Shown: positions 14,849 through 22,098 of the stretch, in pieces | How the letters are laid out: each line of letters opens with the position of its first letter | How positions within the stretch are numbered: position 1 is the first letter of the stretch | From: a virus | Virus record (IMG/VR): IMGVR_UViG_3300005606_000003 | Span: 1-31,334 of that record | Length of the DNA: 31,334 bases | Strand: one strand, 5' to 3' | Position numbers and translations under genes: made by a program | Notes under the pieces: generated by a model | The model's input: only the letters and a program-made list of their open reading frames with translations | Database searches by the model: none | What the model was told of the DNA's origin: nothing

Positions 14849-15302
14849 TCCGGGCCGTAAGATGAAAGTGCTCACGACTGATGATTGCGATAGAATTACG
14901 CAATTAGCCGCAACTGGCCTAGGCATTATGGATATCTGTAAAACGCTTGGGATTTCATGGAATGTTTGGCAAAGAGAGTCTAAAAAAAGTGAAATAAGTG
15001 ACGCATTAAAAAAGGGAGAAAGTTTGGGCCGGGCCAAGATAGTTAATAGCCTCTACCAAAATGCCCTAAAAGGAAGCGTCCCAAGTCAAATCTTTTGGCT
15101 CAAAAACAAGGGTGGCGAGGGCGAATGGCAAGACCGCCAGGAGACTGAGATTAATATTAATTTAAAAGATGTCCTGGAAGACGCCAGGGCCAGGATACAT
15201 GATCAACAAAATAACAACACCAGGATCATAGACGGCGAGAGCCTTGATATAACAGACATTCCCCAGGATAACCATCTTCCTAAAAAGAATGTTGGTAGTT
15301 AA
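14820..15302 (+). CDS. Terminase small-subunit-like protein
   Basis: This 160-residue protein is read from the ATG inside the methyltransferase end; an ATG 14 codons later is an alternative. Residues ~20-60 form a helix-turn-helix (DRITQLAATGLGIMDICKTL, GISWNVWQRE). A charged helical segment follows (KKGESLGRAKIVNSLYQNAL), with FWLKNKGGEGEWQDRQE and an acidic tail. The layout matches small terminase subunits that recognise the packaging site, and TerL is the second gene after it. No enzymatic motif is expected. Confidence 0.7.
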   Translation: MKEIKNQKNSPGRKMKVLTTDDCDRITQLAATGLGIMDICKTLGISWNVWQRESKKSEISDALKKGESLGRAKIVNSLYQNALKGSVPSQIFWLKNKGGEGEWQDRQETEININLKDVLEDARARIHDQQNNNTRIIDGESLDITDIPQDNHLPKKNVGS

Positions 15303-15309
15303 TTACCTA

Positions 15310-15363
15310 TGATTAAGTCCCACAATTTTGAATTCTCTCCATCCACTTCAAAATGCTTAATCA
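15310..15363 (+). other. Nested hairpin before the terminator
   Basis: TGATTAAG (15310-15317) pairs with CTTAATCA (15356-15363). Inside it ATTTTGAA (15325-15332) pairs with TTCAAAAT (15347-15354), leaving a 14-base loop rich in C and T. Two perfect 8-bp stems in one 54-base element, five bases before a terminator, suggest a regulatory RNA structure or a packaging (cos/pac) element. Confidence 0.6.
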
Positions 15364-15367
15364 GAAC

Positions 15368-15408
15368 GGGGGAGGATCTAACTCCTCAGATCCCCCCCCT
15401 ATTTTTTT
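15368..15408 (+). terminator. Rho-independent terminator
   Basis: GGGGGAGGATCT (15368-15379) pairs with AGATCC and C residues (15388-15399), allowing one bulge, around the loop AACTCCTC. Seven T residues follow. It would end transcripts coming through the methyltransferase and small-terminase genes, before the TerL cluster. Confidence 0.85.
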
Positions 15409-15483
15409 CCGGACCCCATGTTTTGTGCGACCTATGCACTAATTTTTTTTCTGTTTTCAAAGAGCCTGGAGAGTAGTAGCACT

Positions 15484-15828
15484 ATGAAACCGCAATCAGC
15501 TAAACAAAAAGGCCGTATATTACAAAAATGGTTTCGCAACCTATTAATTGAAATATTGGATTTAAACCCGGAAGACCTGGAGTCTAGGCCTATGGGTAGC
15601 CAGGGCGAAGATATTATTATCGGATCCGAAAGTCGGGCCCGTTTCCCATATGCCACCGAATGCAAAAACCAGGAGGCCGTTAATGTTTGGAAAAGTTATA
15701 TCCAGGCCCAGGATAATAGCGGCAAATATGAGCCGCTACTTGTAATAAAGCGAAATAGATCGTTACCGCTTGTTGTGGTAGACGCCAAACATTTTGTCGA
15801 ATTAGTAAGGAGAGCAAATGAACAGTAA
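15484..15828 (+). CDS. PD-(D/E)XK nuclease upstream of TerL
   Basis: This is 114 residues from the ATG at 15484, which follows GGAGAG; a longer frame starting at 15418 would begin at the terminator and has no ribosome site. The core is GSQGEDIIIG (D43), ATECKNQE (E59, K61) and a Gln in SYIQAQ (Q74), the pattern of small VRR-NUC- or Holliday-junction-resolvase-like phage enzymes, followed by LLVIKRNRSLPLVVVDA. Such genes often lie just before TerL in marine phages and may trim branched DNA before packaging. It overlaps TerL by 11 bases. Confidence 0.8.
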   Translation: MKPQSAKQKGRILQKWFRNLLIEILDLNPEDLESRPMGSQGEDIIIGSESRARFPYATECKNQEAVNVWKSYIQAQDNSGKYEPLLVIKRNRSLPLVVVDAKHFVELVRRANEQ

Positions 15829-17344
15829 ATATGAAAAGGAACTAATGGCTTCTATATGGTCGCCAGAAATAAAAGACAGTCCATTAAAATTTGTAAATTT
15901 TATTTTTGAGTGGGATAAGCCAGGCACCCCCTTGCATAATTTTAAAGGGCCCCGTGCCTGGCAAAAAAAAATTTTACTGGATCTAGAACGGGCCATTGCT
16001 AGAAACCAGGGAGATATAACTCCGGAAATGTTTAGACAGGCCGTAGCATCGGGCCGTGGTATTGGAAAGTCGGCCCTGGTAGCCTGGTTAATTTTGTGGA
16101 TGTTATCTACCAGGCTAGGTAGTACGACTATTGTCACGGCAAACACCGAACAACAATTAAGGTCAAGGACTTGGGCCGAACTAGGAAAATGGTTAACCCT
16201 GGCTATTAATAGTCATTGGTTTGCAAAAACAGCAACGACCATAAGACCGGCCCCCTGGTTTGATGAGGCCTTGAGAAAAGATTTAAAAATTGACACCGGA
16301 TATTATTACGCCCAGGCACAATTATGGTCGGAAGAGTCCCCGGACGCTTTTGCCGGTGTGCACAGTAATTATGGAATTTTATTAATTATGGATGAGGCCT
16401 CTGGTATACCAGGATCTATTTATTCAGTTAGTGAGGGTTTCTTTACAGAGCCAACACCAGATAGGTTTTGGTTTGCTTTTTCTAACCCCAGGAGAAATAG
16501 CGGCCCATTTTATGAGTCATTTCATAGTGCCAAAAGTTATTGGAACACCGAGCAAATAGACTCCAGGACAGTTGAGGGTACAGACAAAGAATTATTTAAT
16601 AAAATGCTAGAGCAGTACGGCGAAGAGTCTAGCGTGGCCAGGGTTGAGGTTATGGGAGAGTTTCCCAGGTTTGATGATGACACAGTTATTGGAATGGATC
16701 TAATAAGGTCGGCCATTGATAGAGATGTTGCACTTACCGGATCCGAGCCGATAGTTTGGGGCCTTGATGTAGCCAGGCAAGGTAGCGACCAGAGTGCTTT
16801 ATGTATTCGCCAGGGTAATCATATTCTCGAAATACGAACTTATAATTCGATGGACTTGATGCAATTATGTGGGGCAATAAAAAATAAATACGACGACGAG
16901 CAAACTAACAACAGGCCGCAAGAAATATTAATTGATGTTATTGGTATTGGGGCCGGGGTTGTTGACAGATTAGCCGAACAGAATTTACCTGTTAGAGGTA
17001 TTAATGTTGCAGAGAGCCCGGCGTCTAGAAAGAATTATTTAAACCTTAGAGCCGAGTTATGGTTTGCGGTTAGAGATTGGTTGGCGGGGCGTGATGTCCG
17101 GATTCCCAACGACGATGGTCTAGTGACAGAATTAGCCTCGCCAATTTACAAATATACATCAACGGGAAAAATTAAAATTGAGTCTAAAGAAGAAATGAGA
17201 AAAAGAGGAATCAAGTCGCCGGACAAAGCAGACGCCCTGGCACTAACGATGGGATCAAGTGCGGCCGCCTTTAGTGTAAAAGATTCTTTTATGGGATATA
17301 ATTTTAAGAAACCCCTAAAGTCTAAAATTTACAGAGTAGGTTAA
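15818..17344 (+). CDS. terL: Terminase large subunit
   Basis: This is a 508-residue packaging motor and nuclease. The ATPase half has Walker A ASGRGIGKS (77-85) and Walker B LLIMDEAS (188-195), with a SNPRR coupling-type strand near 222. The C-terminal RNase H-like nuclease has acidic residues D317 (GLDVARQGSD), D373 (LIDVIGIGAG) and D472 (SPDKADALAL). AAGGAGAG precedes the ATG. It translocates DNA into the prohead through the portal encoded next. The gene carries 17 CCWGG sites in 1.5 kb. Confidence 0.96.
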   Translation: MNSKYEKELMASIWSPEIKDSPLKFVNFIFEWDKPGTPLHNFKGPRAWQKKILLDLERAIARNQGDITPEMFRQAVASGRGIGKSALVAWLILWMLSTRLGSTTIVTANTEQQLRSRTWAELGKWLTLAINSHWFAKTATTIRPAPWFDEALRKDLKIDTGYYYAQAQLWSEESPDAFAGVHSNYGILLIMDEASGIPGSIYSVSEGFFTEPTPDRFWFAFSNPRRNSGPFYESFHSAKSYWNTEQIDSRTVEGTDKELFNKMLEQYGEESSVARVEVMGEFPRFDDDTVIGMDLIRSAIDRDVALTGSEPIVWGLDVARQGSDQSALCIRQGNHILEIRTYNSMDLMQLCGAIKNKYDDEQTNNRPQEILIDVIGIGAGVVDRLAEQNLPVRGINVAESPASRKNYLNLRAELWFAVRDWLAGRDVRIPNDDGLVTELASPIYKYTSTGKIKIESKEEMRKRGIKSPDKADALALTMGSSAAAFSVKDSFMGYNFKKPLKSKIYRVG

Positions 17345-17349
17345 AAGTT

Positions 17350-19485
17350 ATGGCACACGAAGATAAGTACGAAATGGATGAGCAAGAATATGACTCACAA
17401 GAATTATCATCAATTATTAAAACAGAAATGGACGACGCTCGTGACTTCATCGACCAAATTGGTCAAGAACGAGCAGAAAACACAGACTATTATTTAGGAG
17501 CCGAGCCTGTAAATGGTAGCGAACTCCAGTCAGAATATGTCAGCACAGATGTAAGAGACAGCGTTTTATTTATGATGCCGTCTATAATGCGTACTTTTTT
17601 CGGATCCAAAAAAATTGTTGAATTTGTCCCCCAGGGGCCAGAAGACATAGAATTAGCTGAACAACAAACCGACTATATAAATTATGTGATCACACAAAAA
17701 AATAATGGTTTCCAGGTTTTATATAATGCTTTCAAAGATGCACTAATTAGAAAAGCCGGGTTTGTTAAAGTTTATTATGACGAGGGCCTAACAGTCACAA
17801 ACCACAGTTATACAAATTTAACATCAGACCAACGCCAGGCATTGCTCCAGGACATTGAGGTAGAAATTGTAAAAGAAAAAACCGAGGAAATGACCAGGGA
17901 GGTTTATGACGACAGTACGGGCCAACAAATAACACAATCTATTCCGCTAAGATACGACATAGATATTAGGCGTGTAAAAAAGAAAAACAAAGTTTGCGTT
18001 GATGCCGTGCCGCCAGAGGAAATTTTAATATCCAGGGACGCCAGGACAATAGAGACCGCAAGTTATGTGGCCCACCGCCGCTTAATGACAGTTTCAGAAT
18101 TAGTATCGATGGGTTATGACCCAGAAGAGGTCGAGCAATATGCCGGGGCCGGGAACTACTTAGATCCAGAAACGCAAAACGAAATACAGGCCAGAAACCC
18201 TTTCAATGATGTCACGGGCCCAGATAGAGCCGACTCTAAAGAGGTTTATTATGTTGAACACTATTTGCACTATGACCTAGACGGCGATGGTATAGATGAA
18301 AGAATTAAAGTTTGTACGGCCGGAGAAGGTTGCAATATTTTATTTATAGAGCCTTGCGACGAGCTACCAATAGCAATGTTCTGTCCGGATCCAGAGCCAC
18401 ACACGGCGATAGGATCTTGTCCGGCAGATTATTTAAAACCTATCCAGGCGGCTAAATCGCAAATAATGAGAGATAGCCTGGACAGTTTGGGCCACGCTAT
18501 TTTCCCCAGGTATGCAGTCGTTGAGGGCCAGGTAAATTTAGAAGACTTAATGAACACCGATATTGGTCAACCAATTAGGCAAAGAGCTCCTGGACAAATT
18601 CAAGCATTGACGACACCTTTTGTCGGCAAGGAAGCGTTCCCGGTTATGAATTACCTGGACAATGTTAAAGAAGAGCGAACAGGTGTTTCTAAAGCGTCGA
18701 TGGGCCTAAATGCAGACGCCTTACAATCATCAACAAAAGCGGCCGTCGTTGGCACAATGAGTGCGGCCCAGGGCCGTATAGAATTAATTTGTCGTCATTT
18801 TGCAGAAACAGGCCTTAAGCCATTATTTAGAATTGTAAATAATGTCGTGATAAGAAACCAAAACGAGCAAGATGTTTTCAAATTAAATAATAAATTTATT
18901 CCGGTAGATCCTAAATTTTGGGATATCAATAAAGACATACAAGTCAACGTTGCTATTTCTAAATCAAGCGACGAGGAAAAAGCGGCCGTCCTGGCAAGTC
19001 TTTTAAGCAAACAAGAAATGATTTTAGAAAAGTTAGGCCCTAACAACCCATTAGTGACAGGCCAACAATACGCTAACGCTATGACTAAATTTATTGAGTT
19101 AGCCGGTTTTAAAGACGCACAACAATTTATAAACACTCAAGTCGCCCCAACGCCACCACCTAGTCCGGAACAACAAAAACCAGACGCCCAGGAAATGTTG
19201 GCAATGGCTGAGAGTGAAAAAGCAAAAGCATCGGCAAATAAAGCCATCGTCGACGCTGAAAATGACAGACTTAAAATTCTTATGGATGACGATTTCAGAA
19301 GAGACCAGGCCCAGGCCGACGCAATATTAAAAGTGATGGAACTTAATGCTAAATATGGCACAGAACTAACTATGGCGGAAATAAATGCGTACCTGGAAAG
19401 AGATAAAGAAGAAATTAGACAACGAAACAAGTCTGTCGGACTTAACGGATCATCTACTGGAAACCCTGGCGGCCAACCGCAATAA
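17350..19485 (+). CDS. P22-like portal protein
   Basis: This is 711 residues, right after TerL, with only a weak ribosome site. The N-terminal third matches P22-type portals: YYLGAEPVNGSELQSEYVS, SVLFMMPSIMRTFFG, VEFVPQGPEDIELAEQQ, and a segment on the delivery of a long helical crown. The C-terminal ~150 residues are helical, rich in Ala, Gln and Glu, ending in a Gly/Ser-rich tail. Twelve copies would form the DNA channel at one capsid vertex. Its 3' end overlaps the next gene by 101 bases in another frame. Confidence 0.92.
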   Translation: MAHEDKYEMDEQEYDSQELSSIIKTEMDDARDFIDQIGQERAENTDYYLGAEPVNGSELQSEYVSTDVRDSVLFMMPSIMRTFFGSKKIVEFVPQGPEDIELAEQQTDYINYVITQKNNGFQVLYNAFKDALIRKAGFVKVYYDEGLTVTNHSYTNLTSDQRQALLQDIEVEIVKEKTEEMTREVYDDSTGQQITQSIPLRYDIDIRRVKKKNKVCVDAVPPEEILISRDARTIETASYVAHRRLMTVSELVSMGYDPEEVEQYAGAGNYLDPETQNEIQARNPFNDVTGPDRADSKEVYYVEHYLHYDLDGDGIDERIKVCTAGEGCNILFIEPCDELPIAMFCPDPEPHTAIGSCPADYLKPIQAAKSQIMRDSLDSLGHAIFPRYAVVEGQVNLEDLMNTDIGQPIRQRAPGQIQALTTPFVGKEAFPVMNYLDNVKEERTGVSKASMGLNADALQSSTKAAVVGTMSAAQGRIELICRHFAETGLKPLFRIVNNVVIRNQNEQDVFKLNNKFIPVDPKFWDINKDIQVNVAISKSSDEEKAAVLASLLSKQEMILEKLGPNNPLVTGQQYANAMTKFIELAGFKDAQQFINTQVAPTPPPSPEQQKPDAQEMLAMAESEKAKASANKAIVDAENDRLKILMDDDFRRDQAQADAILKVMELNAKYGTELTMAEINAYLERDKEEIRQRNKSVGLNGSSTGNPGGQPQ

Positions 19486-19654
19486 GGTTTTCCATTTAGA
19501 GGCCGTTGCCGAGGACAGATTATTTGTTGGCACAGAAATAAAAGCCGACACTTATGAAGAGGCCGAGCTTTATTTAAGATTAGTTTTTAGAGAGGCATTA
19601 TTAGACAACGATAAAATTGAAATAGTAAAAGTAAGTGAGGAATGGCTACATTAA
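19385..19654 (+). CDS. 89-residue protein overlapping the portal gene
   Basis: The only usual in-frame start is the ATG at 19385, with GCGGAAA upstream, so the first ~33 codons share DNA with the portal tail in another frame. The C-terminal part (FHLEAVAEDRLFVGTEIKAD...) is a small alpha/beta protein, acidic. No family is recognised. If the overlap is real, the portal's Gly-rich tail and this N-terminus constrain each other. Confidence 0.65.
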   Translation: MRTWKEIKKKLDNETSLSDLTDHLLETLAANRNKVFHLEAVAEDRLFVGTEIKADTYEEAELYLRLVFREALLDNDKIEIVKVSEEWLH

Positions 19655-19941
19655 TGGAAGATATAAGCGACAAAAGCAAATTAACTTTTTCTTTGCCTTA
19701 TCTAATTCAGATAATTGGGGCCATCGGTGCTCTTACTTATACTTATGTGACTTTAACTGAACAGGTAAACACCCTGGATAACCAGGTTATCTCATTAAAG
19801 GCCGATATAAAAGAACTCTCACAATGGCAACGTGAGTGGGAAAGCGGAGGTGTCTTGCCCCTGGATGTCGAGCAAAATGAAAAAATAAAGTACCTGGAGA
19901 AAGAAGTCGGCAAATTACACGAGACAATATACGGAAATTAA
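19642..19941 (+). CDS. Membrane-anchored coiled-coil protein (holin/spanin-like)
   Basis: This is 99 residues with one hydrophobic helix at about 17-37 (LPYLIQIIGAIGALTYTYV) and a charged coiled coil after it. The ATG at 19642 is used; an ATG at 19654 overlaps the upstream stop as TAATG and may be the true start. The layout resembles small phage membrane proteins near lysis genes. A role as holin partner or inner-membrane spanin is possible but not shown. Confidence 0.65.
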   Translation: MATLMEDISDKSKLTFSLPYLIQIIGAIGALTYTYVTLTEQVNTLDNQVISLKADIKELSQWQREWESGGVLPLDVEQNEKIKYLEKEVGKLHETIYGN

Positions 19942-19942
19942 T

Positions 19943-20221
19943 ATGGCAAGGGATCCAAGACTAAAAAGAGCCGGGGTATCGGGTTTCAACAAGCCTAAAA
20001 GAACGCCTGGACATAAAACTAAGAGCCATGTTGTCGTCGCTAAGAGCGGAGACAAAATAAAAACGATTAGGTTTGGCCAACAAGGAGTCTCCGGGGCCGG
20101 AAAAAGTCCGTCAAGTGCAAAAGACAAGGCCAGACGAAAGTCATTTAAGGCCCGACACGCAAAAAATATCGCCAAAGGCAAGATGAGTGCTGCTTATTGG
20201 GCCAACAAAACTAAATGGTAG
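19943..20221 (+). CDS. DUF6321-like basic protein
   Basis: This 92-residue protein is very rich in Lys and Arg: MARDPRLKRAGVSGFNKPKR, then SHVVVAKSGDKIKTIRFGQQ and a C-terminus KMSAAYWANKTKW. I recognise this as the DUF6321 pattern, common in marine phage structural regions. The charge suggests contact with packaged DNA or RNA, but the role is unknown. GGAAA precedes the start. Confidence 0.8.
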   Translation: MARDPRLKRAGVSGFNKPKRTPGHKTKSHVVVAKSGDKIKTIRFGQQGVSGAGKSPSSAKDKARRKSFKARHAKNIAKGKMSAAYWANKTKW

Positions 20222-20230
20222 GAGGTAATA

Positions 20231-20407
20231 ATGCCAAAAAAGAAAAGACCAGGGTTATATAAAAATATTCACGCCAAACGGGCCAGGATCAAGTCCGGAT
20301 CCGGCGAGAAAATGCGTAAGCCAGGAACTAAAGGGGCCCCAACGGCCAAGGCGTTCCGACTTGCCAAAAAAACTGTTAAAAAACCAACCAAAAAAAGGAG
20401 GGCATAA
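20231..20407 (+). CDS. 58-residue Lys/Arg-rich protein
   Basis: A strong AGGAGG site precedes the ATG. The product (MPKKKRPGLYKNIHAKRARI, then GSGEKMRKPGTKGAPTAKAF) is a pattern I know from many phage genomes near portal or capsid genes, with no proven function. Strong positive charge suggests a DNA-condensing or head-interior protein. Its stop overlaps the next start (TAATG). Confidence 0.75.
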   Translation: MPKKKRPGLYKNIHAKRARIKSGSGEKMRKPGTKGAPTAKAFRLAKKTVKKPTKKRRA

Positions 20408-20490
20408 TGCCAAAAGGTAAAGGTACTTATGGATCTAAGCGTGGAAGACCGCCGATGAAAAATAAAAAGAAAAAAAGCAAAAAAAAATAA
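20407..20490 (+). CDS. 27-residue Lys-rich microprotein
   Basis: MPKGKGTYGSKRGRPPMKNK plus a poly-Lys end. Start and stop each overlap neighbours as TAATG. GRPP next to Lys runs looks like an AT-hook-type motif, which would bind the DNA minor groove. The MPKGKGTYGSKRGRPP start is familiar from other phages, supporting a real gene. Confidence 0.7.
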   Translation: MPKGKGTYGSKRGRPPMKNKKKKSKKK

Positions 20491-20615
20491 TGTCCAAGGG
20501 GTCGGATCCAAGGCCGATGAAAGTTAATAAAAAAACTTTTGACGCCAACTGGGACAAAATTTTTAAAACTAAGAGGAAAACAAATGATCGAAAGTCTATT
20601 AAAACCGGCGTCTGA
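20490..20615 (+). CDS. 41-residue small phage protein
   Basis: The peptide begins MSKGSDPRPMKVNKKTFDAN, followed by WDKIF, a short conserved pattern seen in small phage proteins. It starts on the TAATG of the preceding gene and ends inside the holin gene in another frame (32-base overlap). Function unknown. Confidence 0.65.
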   Translation: MSKGSDPRPMKVNKKTFDANWDKIFKTKRKTNDRKSIKTGV

Positions 20616-21000
20616 TATTATTGGAAAATTTGTCAAAGACAAAGATCTCCAGGCTAAATTAGACCACGAACTGCAAACTCTATTTCACCAGGCTAATATG
20701 GCCCAGATTGAATTATTAAAAGAGGATGCAAAATCAAAAAATTGGTTTCAAAACTCCTGGCGACCTAGTGTGGGATGGATATGTTCTATTGCCCTGGGCG
20801 TTCATTTTATTATTTTACCAATAGCAGAGTGGGCCGCACGATTATCTGGCGTTAGTGTAGTTTTGCCAGAGTTTGATTTCACACAATTATCGACAATATT
20901 GATGGCTATGCTTGGAATGAGTGGCTTAAGATCATACGACAAGTCAAATTTATTGAAAGAAAAAACTAAAGTAGCAAAAGAAATTATAGATCCTCGCTAA
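20584..21000 (+). CDS. Holin, 3TM family
   Basis: This is 138 residues from the ATG at 20584, after AAGAGGAAA. An amphipathic helical start (PASDIIGKFVKDKDLQAKL) is followed by NWFQNSWRPSVGWICSIALG and two or three hydrophobic helices (about 65-85, 88-100, 105-118), as in the three-helix holin family also found in gene transfer agents. It would permeabilise the inner membrane to release the nearby M15 endolysin. The stop overlaps the next start as TAATG. Confidence 0.8.
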   Translation: MIESLLKPASDIIGKFVKDKDLQAKLDHELQTLFHQANMAQIELLKEDAKSKNWFQNSWRPSVGWICSIALGVHFIILPIAEWAARLSGVSVVLPEFDFTQLSTILMAMLGMSGLRSYDKSNLLKEKTKVAKEIIDPR

Positions 21001-21191
21001 TGTTAATGTTTCTTTCAGAAATAAAAGCCATTTCGTCAACGGGCCAGGAACATTTATTTAGTGGGCCCATAATTAAGGCTTTAAGTTTTGAGGACGCCCA
21101 GGAAAAAGCAATAAAAATGAATCCGGATCTAATAATCGTAGGCGAATACCTGGGCCATATAGGAGTGTTTAATGATTTGGAACTTTCCTAA
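21000..21191 (+). CDS. 63-residue hypothetical protein in lysis region
   Basis: It starts on the TAATG of the holin gene. The product is mixed alpha/beta (FEDAQEKAIKMNPDLIIVGEYLG), soluble, without a recognised family. It overlaps the endolysin start by 20 bases. Placement between holin and endolysin suggests a lysis accessory, which is only inference. Confidence 0.65.
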   Translation: MLMFLSEIKAISSTGQEHLFSGPIIKALSFEDAQEKAIKMNPDLIIVGEYLGHIGVFNDLELS

Positions 21192-21546
21192 TTTCAATCC
21201 GGAAGAGTTTGCTTGTCAGCATTGCGGCAAACAAGGAATATCGCTTGACCTGGTTTCTAAATTGCAACAATTAAGGACTAAAGTAGATATGCCTCTAAAA
21301 ATATCCTCCGGGTATCGTTGCGACGACCATCCAATAGAGAAAAAGAAAAAAATAAAAGGAACACACAATAAAGGCCTGGCGGCCGACATCTTGTGTTCTG
21401 GAGCCGATGCTCATAAAATATTATGTGCGGCAACCGAACTAAATTTTTCCGGAATAGGTGTTAATATGAAAGGAGACCACAAACAGAGGTTTATTCACTT
21501 GGATATATCTAAGGCGAATAATCGACCTACTGTCTGGAGTTATTAA
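21172..21546 (+). CDS. M15-type peptidase endolysin
   Basis: This is 124 residues with AGGAG upstream. The fold signature is that of Peptidase_M15_3: SSGYRC (45-50), GTHNKGLAADI with zinc ligands H65 and D72, and FIHLDI with H109. The family cleaves peptide crosslinks in peptidoglycan. C15 and C18 near the start (ACQHC) may add a small metal or disulphide site. There is no signal peptide, so export depends on the holin. Confidence 0.88.
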   Translation: MIWNFPNFNPEEFACQHCGKQGISLDLVSKLQQLRTKVDMPLKISSGYRCDDHPIEKKKKIKGTHNKGLAADILCSGADAHKILCAATELNFSGIGVNMKGDHKQRFIHLDISKANNRPTVWSY

Positions 21547-21548
21547 TT

Positions 21549-21788
21549 ATGGAATTGACACCTTATTTAGTCTGGAATGTTATTTTAACTCTGGTATACG
21601 CCCCGCTTGTTTATGGGATCCGTCAAAATAGCCAGGAGTTAAAAAGAGTCGATATTTTATTAAATAAAACTAGGGAGGAAATGTCTAAAGACTATGTTTC
21701 AAAAATCGATAATGAGCGTGATATGGACAGGCTTTTGAGTCGATTTGACAAACTTGAGGAAAAAATAGACCAAATATTAAATGGATAA
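21549..21788 (+). CDS. Membrane-anchored coiled-coil protein (spanin/holin-like)
   Basis: This is 79 residues with one N-terminal membrane helix (about 5-24, PYLVWNVILTLVYAPLVYGI) and a charged coiled coil. It directly follows the endolysin, the usual place for an inner-membrane spanin, and resembles the protein at 19642 in layout. No partner lipoprotein spanin is visible in this part. Confidence 0.65.
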   Translation: MELTPYLVWNVILTLVYAPLVYGIRQNSQELKRVDILLNKTREEMSKDYVSKIDNERDMDRLLSRFDKLEEKIDQILNG

Positions 21789-22041
21789 ACAAAAAGAGAT
21801 AAATGACGGCCAAGAGGCCGAAAGACTCCTGGAAAGTGATGTCTTTAAAAGTGCTTTTAATAATTACAAAAATGAGTTAATAAAAGAATGGGAATCAACC
21901 TCGGCTAAAGACCTGGACACACGGGAGAATCTTTACCGGGCATTAAAAGTTTTACCAGAGGTAGAACGACATTTAAGAATCATCGTCGAAAAAGGGAAAC
22001 TAAATTCTAAGGACTTTAATGTTTTAAGAAAAGTTTCTTAA
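21781..22041 (+). CDS. Small conserved phage protein before scaffold
   Basis: This is 86 residues, helical and charged, with AERLLESDVFKSAFNNYKNE and a central RALKVLPEVERHLRIIVEKG, a layout I recall from small phage proteins encoded next to scaffold and capsid genes. Function unknown. It overlaps the upstream gene by 8 bases and is the last gene before the promoter at 22050. Confidence 0.7.
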   Translation: MDKQKEINDGQEAERLLESDVFKSAFNNYKNELIKEWESTSAKDLDTRENLYRALKVLPEVERHLRIIVEKGKLNSKDFNVLRKVS

Positions 22042-22049
22042 GGTGGCTA

Positions 22050-22079
22050 TTGTAATTTTTACAGTAGTCGTGAGATAAT
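22050..22079 (+). promoter_or_regulatory. Promoter for scaffold and capsid genes
   Basis: TTGTAA (22050-22055), an 18-base spacer and GATAAT (22074-22079) lie 20 bases before the scaffold start. It would give extra transcription of the most abundantly needed virion proteins. The leader would be very short, since GAGGA lies right after the expected start. Confidence 0.6.
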
Positions 22080-22098
22080 TTAACTAGAGGACACGAAT

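Noticed and set aside
15418-15483. N-terminal extension of the nuclease before TerL
   Set aside because: It would start right at the terminator, lacks a ribosome site and is hydrophobic, unlike the rest; the ATG at 15484 has GGAGAG at good spacing.
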